DNA from: JAYZQT01 sp036136335
GTDB lineage: Bacteria > Pseudomonadota > Alphaproteobacteria > MPNO01 > UBA830
Length of the DNA: 33,041 nucleotides
NCBI GenBank assembly: GCA_036136335.1
Contig: JAYZQT010000005.1
Span: forward strand, 1 to 33,041
Direction: 5' to 3'
Made by a program: the position numbers and the translations under genes. How positions within the stretch are numbered: position 1 is the first letter of the stretch; every line of letters begins with the position of its first letter. Below are positions 8,705 through 16,131 of this stretch, piece by piece. The notes below the pieces were generated by a model. That model saw nothing but the letters and a program-made list of their open reading frames with translations. It did not search any database and had not been told where the DNA came from.

Positions 8705-9903
8705 CACGCCCTCGGATCGGTTGGTGGCAGACCGAGTTGCAGTTCGGCCGCCGTGGTTGCATGCCGGTCCCACGACATGTTGATCTGCATGGTCGCCGCG
8801 AGAATATCTCGATAGGCCCGCAAAAAATCACTTGTTTCGATCAGACCACGCGCGCCAATAAGGGGATGCAAAATTTCAACCGCCTTCACGCACATCGTGC
8901 CTGCGTAGGCATTGTTCCGGCGCCAGAAGGCCCTGTCTTTAACCGTGGTCAAACGCCGGATTTCACCGATTTTAAATGCGACGTCACAATCTCGTTGCAT
9001 CAATGCCCAGGCTGCATCGATCAGGGAACCCGCTTCCGCCACCCGCATTTGTGCAGTGGTCAACGCCGCCATCGCCATCCCTGCCACATTGGTCCGTACT
9101 GACAAATCCCGTTCAATGGCATCGAGTGCGCCGCGGGCCATGCCGATCACAGGGCCGGAAAAAATTTTATTTGCCCCACACATTGGTGGAACTCTAAAAA
9201 TTGGACCAAAATTTTCGGATGCCTCGATTGTTTTACCCGCCCGAGCGTCCGCAGTATTCAACATGCGGTGCTCGGGGATAAAAACATTTTTGAGTTCAAT
9301 CGATCGCGAACCTGTCGCCGCCATTCCGGGAGAGAACCAGTCGTCGATTACGCGGTAGTCAGATTTTGGCACAAGCGCCATATGGTGGGCAAAACCCCCA
9401 TCGTTCTGGGGCACAAATACCTGCATGTTATTCCAGTCCGCAAAATCAACACCGGAAGCAAAACTCCAGATCCCGTTTGCGACAATACCGCCGTCGACCC
9501 TTTCAACCTTGCCGCCCTTCGCCGGGAAAGATGACGCCGTGCACACATTACCATCGCTCCCCCATATATCGTCCTGTGCCTCCCGCGCCGCCATCGATAC
9601 GATGCCGTTTTGTGCAGCGATATTCGAGAATACCCAGGCAGAAGACCCACATCCGCGTCCCAGCTCAACGGAGATATCCAGCATCGTCCGGTGGCTCATT
9701 TCGAACCCGCCGTATCGTTCGGGCATCTGCACACGATATAAACCTGCGTCCAGCATCGCTTCGTGGTTTTTCTCGTTTAAAGTTCGGTTTTGTTCCGCCT
9801 CATGGGCTCGCGAACGAAAAGGTTCGTTCAGCGAACGAGCGACCGCTATGAACTCGTCATGCTGGATCACTTTGTCTGGAAGAGTGGAGGTTCCATCTGC
9901 CAT
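8704..9903 (-). CDS. Flavin-dependent monooxygenase of the acyl-CoA dehydrogenase fold, paralogue A
   Basis: A 399-residue paralogue of the next gene, collinear along the whole length: VELGRGCGSSAWVFSNIAAQ, the shared SSFPAKGGKVER and NGIWSFASGVDFADWNNMQV, and ATGSRSIELKNVFIPEHR. The expected chemistry is oxygenation of an aromatic or similar ring with reduced flavin supplied in trans. It is the first of the two monooxygenase genes and lies 39 bases after the EamA gene on the same strand. The shared block is 52 bases identical at DNA level (see the repeat entry), more than protein conservation needs. A plain acyl-CoA dehydrogenase is the main alternative and is less likely. Confidence 0.85.
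   Translation of the reverse strand: MADGTSTLPDKVIQHDEFIAVARSLNEPFRSRAHEAEQNRTLNEKNHEAMLDAGLYRVQMPERYGGFEMSHRTMLDISVELGRGCGSSAWVFSNIAAQNGIVSMAAREAQDDIWGSDGNVCTASSFPAKGGKVERVDGGIVANGIWSFASGVDFADWNNMQVFVPQNDGGFAHHMALVPKSDYRVIDDWFSPGMAATGSRSIELKNVFIPEHRMLNTADARAGKTIEASENFGPIFRVPPMCGANKIFSGPVIGMARGALDAIERDLSVRTNVAGMAMAALTTAQMRVAEAGSLIDAAWALMQRDCDVAFKIGEIRRLTTVKDRAFWRRNNAYAGTMCVKAVEILHPLIGARGLIETSDFLRAYRDILAATMQINMSWDRHATTAAELQLGLPPTDPRA
9431..9482. repeat. Second copy of the 52-base identical block
   Basis: Matches 8256-8307 without a mismatch, in the same position of the paralogous gene and in the same orientation; the copies are 1175 bases apart. Confidence 0.9.
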
Positions 9904-9942
9904 GAATAATTTCCTATAAGACCAATCCCATATGGGGCAACC

Positions 9943-10842
9943 CTAGTCCGTAACTTTATCAGGTGCCGTGCGGGTTTCCACCCGCGCCATCCACGTTGTA
10001 GCGAGAAAAATTACCCCTGCACCAACCCAGGTCCAGACAGATGTTGTCTGACCGAACGCGAAATATGCAACTATCGCGATTAGGGGTAGCCGCAGAAACA
10101 ATATTGGTGACACGAGGCTCGCTTCAGCCAGACCAAAGGAACGGGTTAGACAAAACTGCGCACCGAGCCCGGCGACACAAAAGGCCAGTAACTTCCACCA
10201 CAACTCCAGGGGCGGCGTGACCCACCAGATGACTGAAGGTACAAGTGCTAGGGGAATCATAAATATGAAGTTCCACATCATAATGGATGGAAATGGATCG
10301 TCGCGCGCAACCCAGCGGGACATGGTGTCCGACATTGCGTAAAAAGCCGAGGCTGCAAGAGCAAGCGCAACGCCGATGTTAAATACCGCAAAACCCGGCC
10401 GTACGATGATTAGAACACCCAAAAACCCGACGATGGTTGCTATAACTCTGTGTGTCTGAAGTTTTTCACCCAATAACCATATCGCACAGAGCATAGTGAA
10501 AAAAGGCAAGGTAAATTGCAGGGCGGTTGAATCAGCGACATTTATAAGACTAAGCGAATAATATCCTGTGACCATTCCGAGAAAACCAGATAACGCACGG
10601 CCAAAATGGCGTTTGGGAACAGTAGTTTTCAACGTCCCCACACCAATTTTCCATATCACAGGTGCAAAAACCAACAGGCCGAAAACCTGTCGAAATAGAA
10701 CCGCCTGAAACACTGTCAGTCCGCCATCCTGAAGCGCCTTAACTAGCGATAATGAGGCCGTAAAACAGCACGATGCGGCAACCATCCAAACGATTCCTGC
10801 AACCGGGCTATGCTTGTCAGGGGCGCCTGCAACGACCGCCAT
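9943..10842 (-). CDS. EamA/DMT-family transporter
   Basis: A 299-residue inner-membrane protein with about ten hydrophobic segments in two five-helix halves, the drug/metabolite transporter layout. Seen are FRQVFGLLVFAPVIW, the end of the first half IWLLGEKLQTHRVIAT, and the same pattern near the C-terminus. Family members export amino acids, metabolites or drugs. I take the ATG at 10842, which has TGGAG six bases before it; a GTG at 10854 is the upstream option. As first gene of the monooxygenase operon it may export a product or toxic intermediate. Confidence 0.88.
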   Translation of the reverse strand: MAVVAGAPDKHSPVAGIVWMVAASCCFTASLSLVKALQDGGLTVFQAVLFRQVFGLLVFAPVIWKIGVGTLKTTVPKRHFGRALSGFLGMVTGYYSLSLINVADSTALQFTLPFFTMLCAIWLLGEKLQTHRVIATIVGFLGVLIIVRPGFAVFNIGVALALAASAFYAMSDTMSRWVARDDPFPSIMMWNFIFMIPLALVPSVIWWVTPPLELWWKLLAFCVAGLGAQFCLTRSFGLAEASLVSPILFLRLPLIAIVAYFAFGQTTSVWTWVGAGVIFLATTWMARVETRTAPDKVTD

Positions 10843-10976
10843 TAGATTCTCCACTGGAAAATTGGTCCCAACTTAACCCCTAACTGATCACCGGCGTTTT
10901 GCGCATTTATGGGTCTCTTGCCGATGTCGCTTCCCCCCCTTATCTTCCGCCCAATCAAAGTAATCAAGGTAGCAAG

Positions 10977-11696
10977 ATGGAATTTCTGAAAACCGGTTAT
11001 CCCGATGATGTCGAAGCATATCTGAAACCCACCCCGTATTTTGACTTCGACAAACCAATCGTAGCTGAATTTGCAGCTAGAGCCGTTGCGGGTGCATCGA
11101 CGGATAAGGAAAAAGCAATAAAGGCCTTTTATGCGGTAAGAGACGGGATCCGCTACGACCCATACCGGATTGTTGATGATGCAAAAGCCTACAGCGCTAG
11201 CAATGTACTCGAAACTGGCGGCGCATTTTGTATCCCCAAAGCATCACTCCTTACTGCAGTCGCAAGGGCATCCGGAGTTCCCACAGCAATAGGCTTGTCG
11301 GATGTTACAAATCACATGTGCAGTCAGCGACTTCAGGATGCCATGGGTGGAAAGAGCCTGTTCTTGCATCATGGATACGCCGTGATGCTTATTGACAATA
11401 AATGGGTCAAGGCCGCACCTGCGTTCAACATTGAGCTTTGTAATAAATTCGATGTCACGCCAACAGAGTTTGACGGAAGTGAAGACGCCTTGCTTCAGCA
11501 GTTTGATAAAAAAGGTCGTAGGCATATGGAATACGTCGCACAGCACGGCGTCTGGTCGGACCTGCCCTATAGGCGTATTTTTGATGATTTTAATGATTAT
11601 TACGGCCCCGAAATTTGGGACCGTTGCAGAGAAGCAGTTGCCCAGAATGAGCAAAAACAGGCGAAGAATTTCGAGGATGAAAAGCCGGTTACCTGA
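10977..11696 (+). CDS. Transglutaminase-like domain protein
   Basis: A 239-residue cytoplasmic protein with a transglutaminase/protease-like core. The likely nucleophile is C85 in GGAFCIPKASLLTAVAR and the His is H131 or H132 in FLHHGYAVMLIDNKW. The expected third residue, Asp, would lie near residue 147, where the sequence reads VKAAPAFN; I do not see one. The end (RHMEYVAQHGVWSDLPY) is shared by many proteobacterial proteins of this type, which have no settled function. I use the ATG at 10977 because of AAGGTAGC just before it; the frame opens 26 codons earlier. The hydratase gene starts two bases after its stop, so the two are co-translated and probably work on the same compound. Confidence 0.8.
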   Translation: MEFLKTGYPDDVEAYLKPTPYFDFDKPIVAEFAARAVAGASTDKEKAIKAFYAVRDGIRYDPYRIVDDAKAYSASNVLETGGAFCIPKASLLTAVARASGVPTAIGLSDVTNHMCSQRLQDAMGGKSLFLHHGYAVMLIDNKWVKAAPAFNIELCNKFDVTPTEFDGSEDALLQQFDKKGRRHMEYVAQHGVWSDLPYRRIFDDFNDYYGPEIWDRCREAVAQNEQKQAKNFEDEKPVT

Positions 11697-11698
11697 AT

Positions 11699-12490
11699 AT
11701 GGATTCGGAATCGATCAATCGGACGTCCACCTTGTTGGCCAGCGCGCGTAAAAATGCTTCGCCTGTACCAGAAATACCAGCGGCAGATGCTCCACAATCC
11801 ATAGAGGATGGGTATGCCCTGCAAGCAGCGCTGCATGAAAATTTAAAAAAACCGGGTAATGGGTACCTTGGAGGTTGGAAAATTGGCGCGACAACAGCCT
11901 CTATGCAGGCCTATCTCGGTGTCGACGGCCCGGCCTATGGAAGGATAATGGACTACAATATTCACTCGTCAGAAATAGCGCTGTCATCCACTGGTTTCGT
12001 TAACCCAGGTATCGAATGTGAAATTGCTGTTCGAATTGGAGACGTGAGCACTACCGAGGTGCAAAGCAAGGATACTGTCGCAGAAATAATCGAGGCCGTC
12101 TTGCCGGCAATTGAAATTGTAGAAAACCGTTATGGTGACTTTTTAACACGCACCTCACCAACGCTTATTGCGGACGATTTCTTTCATAAAGCCTGCGTGC
12201 TCGGAAATGAAGTTTCAGACTGGCAGGATATTGATCTCGCGGCGGTATTGGGCACAACGTCAGTCGACGGTGTAAAAATGGGAACAGGTGTGGGCGCTGA
12301 CGTCATGGGGCATCCCCTTGAAGCGGTTGCATGGCTATCCAATACCCTGTCAGCCCATAACGTCACTCTGAAAGAAGGACAGGTGATCCTTACAGGGTCA
12401 GTTGCACCGGTAATTTGGCTAGAGAGTTTTCCATGCTCTGTCGAAATTGAACTGGACGACTTGGGCACAGTAATCGCCACTTTTACTTAA
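11699..12490 (+). CDS. 2-keto-4-pentenoate hydratase-like protein (MhpD/FAH superfamily)
   Basis: A 263-residue protein of the hydratase/decarboxylase branch of the FAH superfamily. Metal-binding candidates are E106 and E108 in NPGIECEIAVRIG and E139 in PAIEIVENRY; GWKIGATT (59-66) and the C-terminal GQVILTGSV are also family-typical. The enzymes add water to 2-oxo-pent-4-enoates from meta-cleavage of aromatic rings or, as 4-oxalocrotonate decarboxylases, remove CO2. The pair of FAH-type proteins in this window (this one and DUF2848) plus UbiD suggests ring degradation. It lies two bases after the transglutaminase-like gene and converges on ubiX with a nine-base gap. Confidence 0.88.
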   Translation: MDSESINRTSTLLASARKNASPVPEIPAADAPQSIEDGYALQAALHENLKKPGNGYLGGWKIGATTASMQAYLGVDGPAYGRIMDYNIHSSEIALSSTGFVNPGIECEIAVRIGDVSTTEVQSKDTVAEIIEAVLPAIEIVENRYGDFLTRTSPTLIADDFFHKACVLGNEVSDWQDIDLAAVLGTTSVDGVKMGTGVGADVMGHPLEAVAWLSNTLSAHNVTLKEGQVILTGSVAPVIWLESFPCSVEIELDDLGTVIATFT

Positions 12491-12499
12491 TAAAACGGA

Positions 12500-13108
12500 T
12501 CATGCCTTTCCATCTTCGGTTTTTTGTCCGACTGCAGGAACACCTCCCTTCTCACCCCATCGAGGAGCGGATTCAATGTGAATACCAAGTTGGTCTAGCA
12601 TCCGCATGCAAGACTGATCAACGATATCCTGCAATGAACTCGGCCGGTTGTAGAACGCTGGCACCGGAGGAAAAATCACCGCCCCGATCCGCGCAAGTCT
12701 CGCTAGGTTTTCTAGGTGACCCAAGTGCAACGGCGTCTCCCGGATGGCGATAATTAGTTTGCGTTGCTCTTTTAAAATCACATCAGCAGCGCGACTGATA
12801 AGGTCACCGGTATTTCCCATCGCGACATTCGACATTGTCTTGATGGAACAGGGCGCGACAATCATACCTTCAGAATGAAATGAACCTGATGAAATTGATG
12901 CTCCGATATTACCCGGTTCGTGCACCTCGTGAGCAAGTCCGTTGATGTAATCAAGCTCTAGGTCGTGCTCCATTTTAAGCGTAAGTTTAGCCGAGTTGCT
13001 CATGACCAGATGTACTTCTATTTCAGGGTCGGTCCGCATAAGTTCCATCAGGCGAACACCGTAGACTGTGCCGGTGGCGCCAGTAATGCCAACAATCACA
13101 CGTTTCAT
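12500..13108 (-). CDS. ubiX: Flavin prenyltransferase UbiX
   Basis: A 202-residue flavoprotein that joins dimethylallyl phosphate to FMN to make prenylated FMN, the cofactor of UbiD enzymes. Typical parts are the N-terminal GITGATGTVYGVRLME, MIVAPCSIKTMSNVAMG near the middle, IAIRETPLHLGHLENL, and PAFYNRPSSLQDIVDQ toward the end. The ATG at 13108 follows CAGGAAAG at good distance; the longer frame from 13147 adds 13 residues with no family match. It is a single gene facing the thioesterase across a short promoter region. It probably supplies the UbiD protein at 407-1780, though it could also serve ubiquinone synthesis elsewhere. Confidence 0.92.
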   Translation of the reverse strand: MKRVIVGITGATGTVYGVRLMELMRTDPEIEVHLVMSNSAKLTLKMEHDLELDYINGLAHEVHEPGNIGASISSGSFHSEGMIVAPCSIKTMSNVAMGNTGDLISRAADVILKEQRKLIIAIRETPLHLGHLENLARLARIGAVIFPPVPAFYNRPSSLQDIVDQSCMRMLDQLGIHIESAPRWGEKGGVPAVGQKTEDGKA

Positions 13109-13183
13109 TGATACTTTCCTGTAGGCGGGTGAGTTAAATATAGTCAAAAACAGGGAAATGTCGATAATTATAGGCTTAAGTAT

Positions 13184-13213
13184 TTGATTTAATAGTGATT
13201 TGATTTATCAAAT
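13184..13213. promoter_or_regulatory. Palindromic operator candidate over a possible promoter, between ubiX and the thioesterase gene
   Basis: ATTTGAT at 13198-13204 and ATCAAAT at 13207-13213 form a perfect 7-base inverted repeat with a two-base centre. A plausible plus-strand promoter overlaps it: TTGATT at 13184-13189, 16 bases, then TATCAA at 13206-13211. The site lies 30 bases before the thioesterase start and 90 bases from the ubiX start, so a dimeric regulator here could control either gene. The promoter call rests on four of six matches in each box. Confidence 0.45.
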
Positions 13214-13243
13214 TTATTCAGACACCTTTGGAAAGCTTATTGC

Positions 13244-13696
13244 ATGACAGAAACGGACGCCGCGGGCCGGTCACTGAAGAAATTTGAAGGTTTTATGGGT
13301 TCTTTGGGCGCGTACCTGACTAGTTGGGGTCCAGGTTATGCAACCATCCAGTTAGATTTATCGGACCTGCATCGAAATGGTATTGACGTTGTCCATGGTG
13401 GCGTAATGGCCTCGCTAATTGACACGGCCGGTGCACATGCCGGAATATTCTGTGAAGAGCCTGGGCGCAGACGATATGCACTGACTATTTCTCTCAACGT
13501 CAATTTGGTAGGCAACGTTAACGAAGGCACCCTAATTGCCGATGCCCGTCTGCGTAAGGCCGGTAAAACGGTTTTTCTTTCCGCGTGCGACGTTAAAGAC
13601 GACAAAGGAAACCTGCTTGCAACCGGTGAAGTCATTGGACGATATGGACGGAGTAGCGACAAGGCGGAGGGAGTGACGAAGGCAAACGGTTCATAA
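13244..13696 (+). CDS. PaaI-type hotdog thioesterase
   Basis: A 150-residue hotdog-fold protein. The family motif VVHGGVMASLIDTAG (about residues 49-63) carries the HGG turn and the Asp that activates water. These tetramers hydrolyse acyl-CoA thioesters, often aromatic ones such as hydroxyphenylacetyl-CoA, releasing CoA from dead ends. ATG at 13244 has GGAAAG eight bases before it. It may belong to the island (freeing trapped CoA) or to general acyl-CoA housekeeping; the gene is transcribed away from ubiX. Confidence 0.88.
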   Translation: MTETDAAGRSLKKFEGFMGSLGAYLTSWGPGYATIQLDLSDLHRNGIDVVHGGVMASLIDTAGAHAGIFCEEPGRRRYALTISLNVNLVGNVNEGTLIADARLRKAGKTVFLSACDVKDDKGNLLATGEVIGRYGRSSDKAEGVTKANGS

Positions 13697-13797
13697 ACTT
13701 CTTATGGATGGAAGTCCCCGAAAGCGTTAACAATTGTAGGGTCTATATAAATCGCACGAATGCTCACGGAAACATGCACGCCGGTGGAATGACGAAA

Positions 13798-14739
13798 ATG
13801 AACAGACGTTATTTTTGCTCTCTTGTCTCCCTTTCAGCGATTTTCTTGGGGAACCCAAGGTCAATTCCATTAACGATAGCAAAGACAAGACAGAGTACTC
13901 GGAACAAGAAGGTGGGATACCCAGCAATTCTCGGGCGCATGAGCACTCATACAACCAAGTACGAGGACTCACTTGTCGATCTCGCTCGCACGCACGGGCT
14001 TGGTTATACAGAGATAGTAGCTGCCAACCCCGGAATTGATCCCTGGGTACCTGGCGCCAACAAAAAAATCATTCTGCCGACAGCACACATCGTGCCGAAT
14101 GGTCCGCGTGAGGGTATCCTTATAAATCTGGGAGACCAACGACTCTATCTTTTTCAAAGTGATGGGAAAACAATTATTTCCGCGGCATTGGGTATCGGCA
14201 GCGCCGGCTGGGATACACCAAAAGGCAGCACAACGGTAGTTCGGAAAGAGCATAATCCAACTTGGTATGTCCCCAAATCGGTTCGTGACGACCAGCCTGA
14301 ATTACCAGCAGTGGTCAAACCGGGGCCAGATAACCCGCTTGGATCTCACGCGATTTATCTAGGATGGCCAGCGTATCTGTTCCATGGGACCAACAAACCC
14401 TATGGAATAGGGCGCAGAGTCAGCCACGGCTGTATACGCCTATACCCAGAAGATATTTCACGCCTTTATCAAAAAATTGAACTGGGTGCGAAAGTTACCG
14501 TAGTTGACCAGCCAATGAAACTCGCACGGTTTAGAGGTCAACTTTGGCTTGAAATACACCCCAATCAACAGCAGGCAGACGAGGTTGAACAAAAAGGAAG
14601 ACATACACCCGCCAAACCACCAGATTTTGAATATCGCCTTTTACAAGCGGCAGGCAGTGCGGCTGACCGGATAGACTGGGCTAAAGCAAAACTCACCGCA
14701 CACGAACGCCATGGGATTCCAACACCAATCTTAAAATAA
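13798..14739 (+). CDS. L,D-transpeptidase (YkuD) with LysM-like domain
   Basis: A 313-residue exported protein that crosslinks peptidoglycan (or attaches proteins to it) between meso-diaminopimelate residues. A signal segment starts MNRRYFCSLVSLSAIFLG; the RRYF pair resembles a Tat signal. A LysM-like stretch covers about residues 51-97 (DLARTHGLGYTEIVAANPGI). The YkuD domain follows at about 105-235 with H196 in LFHGTN and the catalytic SHGCIR, Cys212. I choose the ATG at 13798 because the signal sequence begins there; ATGs at 13777 and 13789 (with GGTGG close by) are alternatives. It starts about 100 bases after the thioesterase. Confidence 0.9.
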   Translation: MNRRYFCSLVSLSAIFLGNPRSIPLTIAKTRQSTRNKKVGYPAILGRMSTHTTKYEDSLVDLARTHGLGYTEIVAANPGIDPWVPGANKKIILPTAHIVPNGPREGILINLGDQRLYLFQSDGKTIISAALGIGSAGWDTPKGSTTVVRKEHNPTWYVPKSVRDDQPELPAVVKPGPDNPLGSHAIYLGWPAYLFHGTNKPYGIGRRVSHGCIRLYPEDISRLYQKIELGAKVTVVDQPMKLARFRGQLWLEIHPNQQQADEVEQKGRHTPAKPPDFEYRLLQAAGSAADRIDWAKAKLTAHERHGIPTPILK

Positions 14740-14790
14740 ATTTGGCCTTGAATTTACCGCCAACACCGTGATTATTAAAATCTTGTCAGT

Positions 14791-15189
14791 TTACTTCCGG
14801 AGGTTTTTCTGAAAGACCCTGTCAGCCTTATCACCGGCAGCTTTGGCTTCAGCAGCCGCACGGTTAGCTGCCTCAGCTGCCGCACGCGCGGCATTGGCGG
14901 CTGCGTTGGCAGCGGCCACGGCGCCTTGAGCATCAGATCGAGCAGCGGCAGCGTCAGACCGGGCCGTGGCAGCGTCAGACCGGGCCGTGGCAGCTTCAGA
15001 CCTGGCCGTCGCCGCATTAGAATTGGCAACCGCGGCCTCAGACCGAGCAGCGACGGCGTCAGACCGGGCAGCGGCAGCATTCACGTTAGCTTTCTCAAGT
15101 AACGCCTTATCACTCTCATTCAACGTCTCGCAACCTGCAGTAAACACGAGGGAAGCGGCGACAACGATCGGGTATTTTATAGACTTCAT
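14791..15189 (-). CDS. Alanine-zipper outer-membrane lipoprotein, short copy
   Basis: A 132-residue Lpp-like lipoprotein. The signal peptide ends at a lipobox FTAGC with lipidated Cys20. From about residue 38 to 110 the chain is a run of heptads with Ala at the core positions (AARSDAA, AARSEAA), which in Lpp/OprI proteins form a trimeric coiled coil. The tail KADRVFQKNLRK ends in Lys, as in Lpp, whose last Lys can be linked to peptidoglycan. A strong GGGAGGT lies seven bases before the ATG. The L,D-transpeptidase just before it is the type of enzyme that makes such links. It is a tandem duplicate of the next gene. Confidence 0.88.
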   Translation of the reverse strand: MKSIKYPIVVAASLVFTAGCETLNESDKALLEKANVNAAAARSDAVAARSEAAVANSNAATARSEAATARSDAATARSDAAAARSDAQGAVAAANAAANAARAAAEAANRAAAEAKAAGDKADRVFQKNLRK

Positions 15190-15298
15190 TTGTTTTACCT
15201 CCCAAGGGTACGCGGTATCACACAGATTGCAGATGTCCAGACTTGCGCAATACGCCTTGCCCTAACATCAACACCGTGGTCACTTACATCTTGTCAAA

Positions 15299-15844
15299 TT
15301 ACTTCCGGAGGTTTTTCTGAAAGACCCTGTCAGCCTTATCACCTGCGGCTTTCGCTTCGATAGCCGCACGATTAGCTGCGTCAGCAGCCGCGCGCGCAGC
15401 AGCGGCGGCGGCGTTGGCAGCAGCGGCAGCGCCCTTGGCATCAGACCGGGCAGCGGCGGCATCAGACCGGGCAGCGGCGGCTTCAGACCGGGCAGCGGCA
15501 GCATCAGATTTGGCTTCGGCGGCATCAGACCGGGCAGCGGCAGCATCAGATTTGGCTTTGGCGGCATCGGACCTAGCTTTCGCGGCGTCGGATCTGGCTG
15601 TGGCGGCATCAGATTTTGCAGCAGCGGCATCAGATTTTGCAGCAGCGGCATCAGATTTTGCACCCTTGGCGTCTGACCTAGCAGCAGCGGCATTGGACCT
15701 AGCGGCGACGGCGTCAGACCTGGCAGAGGCAGCATTCACGTTAGCTTTCTCCAGTAACGCCTTATCATTCTCATTCATCGTTTCGCAACCTGCGGTAAAC
15801 AGGAGGGGAGCGGCAACAACGATTAGGTACTTTAGGGACTTCAT
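15299..15844 (-). CDS. Alanine-zipper outer-membrane lipoprotein, long copy
   Basis: A 181-residue paralogue with the same lipobox FTAGC (Cys20), the same ETMNENDKALLEKANVNAA start and an identical KADRVFQKNLRK end. The heptad region is 49 residues longer, exactly seven heptads, with AAKSDAA units mixed in. It should therefore form a coiled coil roughly 7 nm longer, at 1 nm per heptad. GGAGGT lies seven bases before ATG and the 5' flank is nearly the same as in the short copy, so both are probably expressed under the same kind of promoter. Confidence 0.88.
   Translation of the reverse strand: MKSLKYLIVVAAPLLFTAGCETMNENDKALLEKANVNAASARSDAVAARSNAAAARSDAKGAKSDAAAAKSDAAAAKSDAATARSDAAKARSDAAKAKSDAAAARSDAAEAKSDAAAARSEAAAARSDAAAARSDAKGAAAAANAAAAAARAAADAANRAAIEAKAAGDKADRVFQKNLRK
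15611..15652. repeat. Exact 21-base tandem duplication inside the long lipoprotein gene
   Basis: Two identical 21-base units lie side by side (15611-15631 and 15632-15652), with a partial third after them. Each encodes one heptad, so gain or loss of units keeps the frame and the coiled-coil register. Confidence 0.9.
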
Positions 15845-15941
15845 TTGTTTTACCTCCTAGGCGGTACGCGGTATAACACAGACTGCAACTTCCGGGACTC
15901 TAGCAGAAAGCCTTACCTTAAAATCAACACCAACACCAGAC

Positions 15942-15983
15942 TTTGTGGCGCAGTATTTGTGGCGCAGTATTTGTGGCGCATTA
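15942..15983. repeat. Three direct 14-base repeats upstream of the long lipoprotein gene
   Basis: TTTGTGGCGCAGTA occurs at 15942-15955 and 15956-15969, and as TTTGTGGCGCATTA at 15970-15983. They lie about 100 bases upstream of the lipoprotein ATG (minus strand) and 150 bases before the TauE/SafE gene. The 14-base period is not a whole number of helical turns. They could be regulator sites or a slippage product. The rest of 15845-16131 holds no convincing gene. Confidence 0.85.
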
Positions 15984-16131
15984 TACGTGAGAACTCCGCG
16001 AATCCTCTGCCCTTTAAAGAGAATAATATCCTCTGCACGATCTTTACAATTGATATGGTCTCTACCCCCATCAGTTATATTCTGAAATTTGGCCTGTCCG
16101 CCGTACCGTTCTTGGAACAGGTAGACTGAAG

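Larger units (their letters stand above)
14761..15930. repeat. Tandem duplication carrying both lipoprotein genes with their flanks
   Basis: The short-copy unit begins with CAACACCGTG at 14761 and the long-copy unit with the same ten bases at 15269. Both genes end with the same C-terminal coding sequence and have the same leader (ACCTCC before CAT on this strand, then TACGCGGTAT). The match continues to GCCTTGCCCTAACATCAACACC and GCCTTACCTTAAAATCAACACC upstream. The whole transcription unit was therefore duplicated. Confidence 0.8.

Noticed and set aside
7523..9903. Ordinary acyl-CoA dehydrogenases of fatty acid oxidation
   Set aside because: The motif set and the SxxGSRS-type segment fit the flavin monooxygenase branch better, and no fatty acid oxidation partners are nearby.
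14775..15735. Long Leu/Pro-rich minus-strand frames and Ala-rich plus-strand frames over the lipoprotein genes
   Set aside because: They are shifted readings of the 21-base repeats; the lipobox, ribosome site and family match belong only to the frames listed as genes.
15845..16129. 94-codon plus-strand frame upstream of the TauE/SafE gene
   Set aside because: It starts within the lipoprotein promoter, crosses the direct repeats, has no ribosome site and matches no family.
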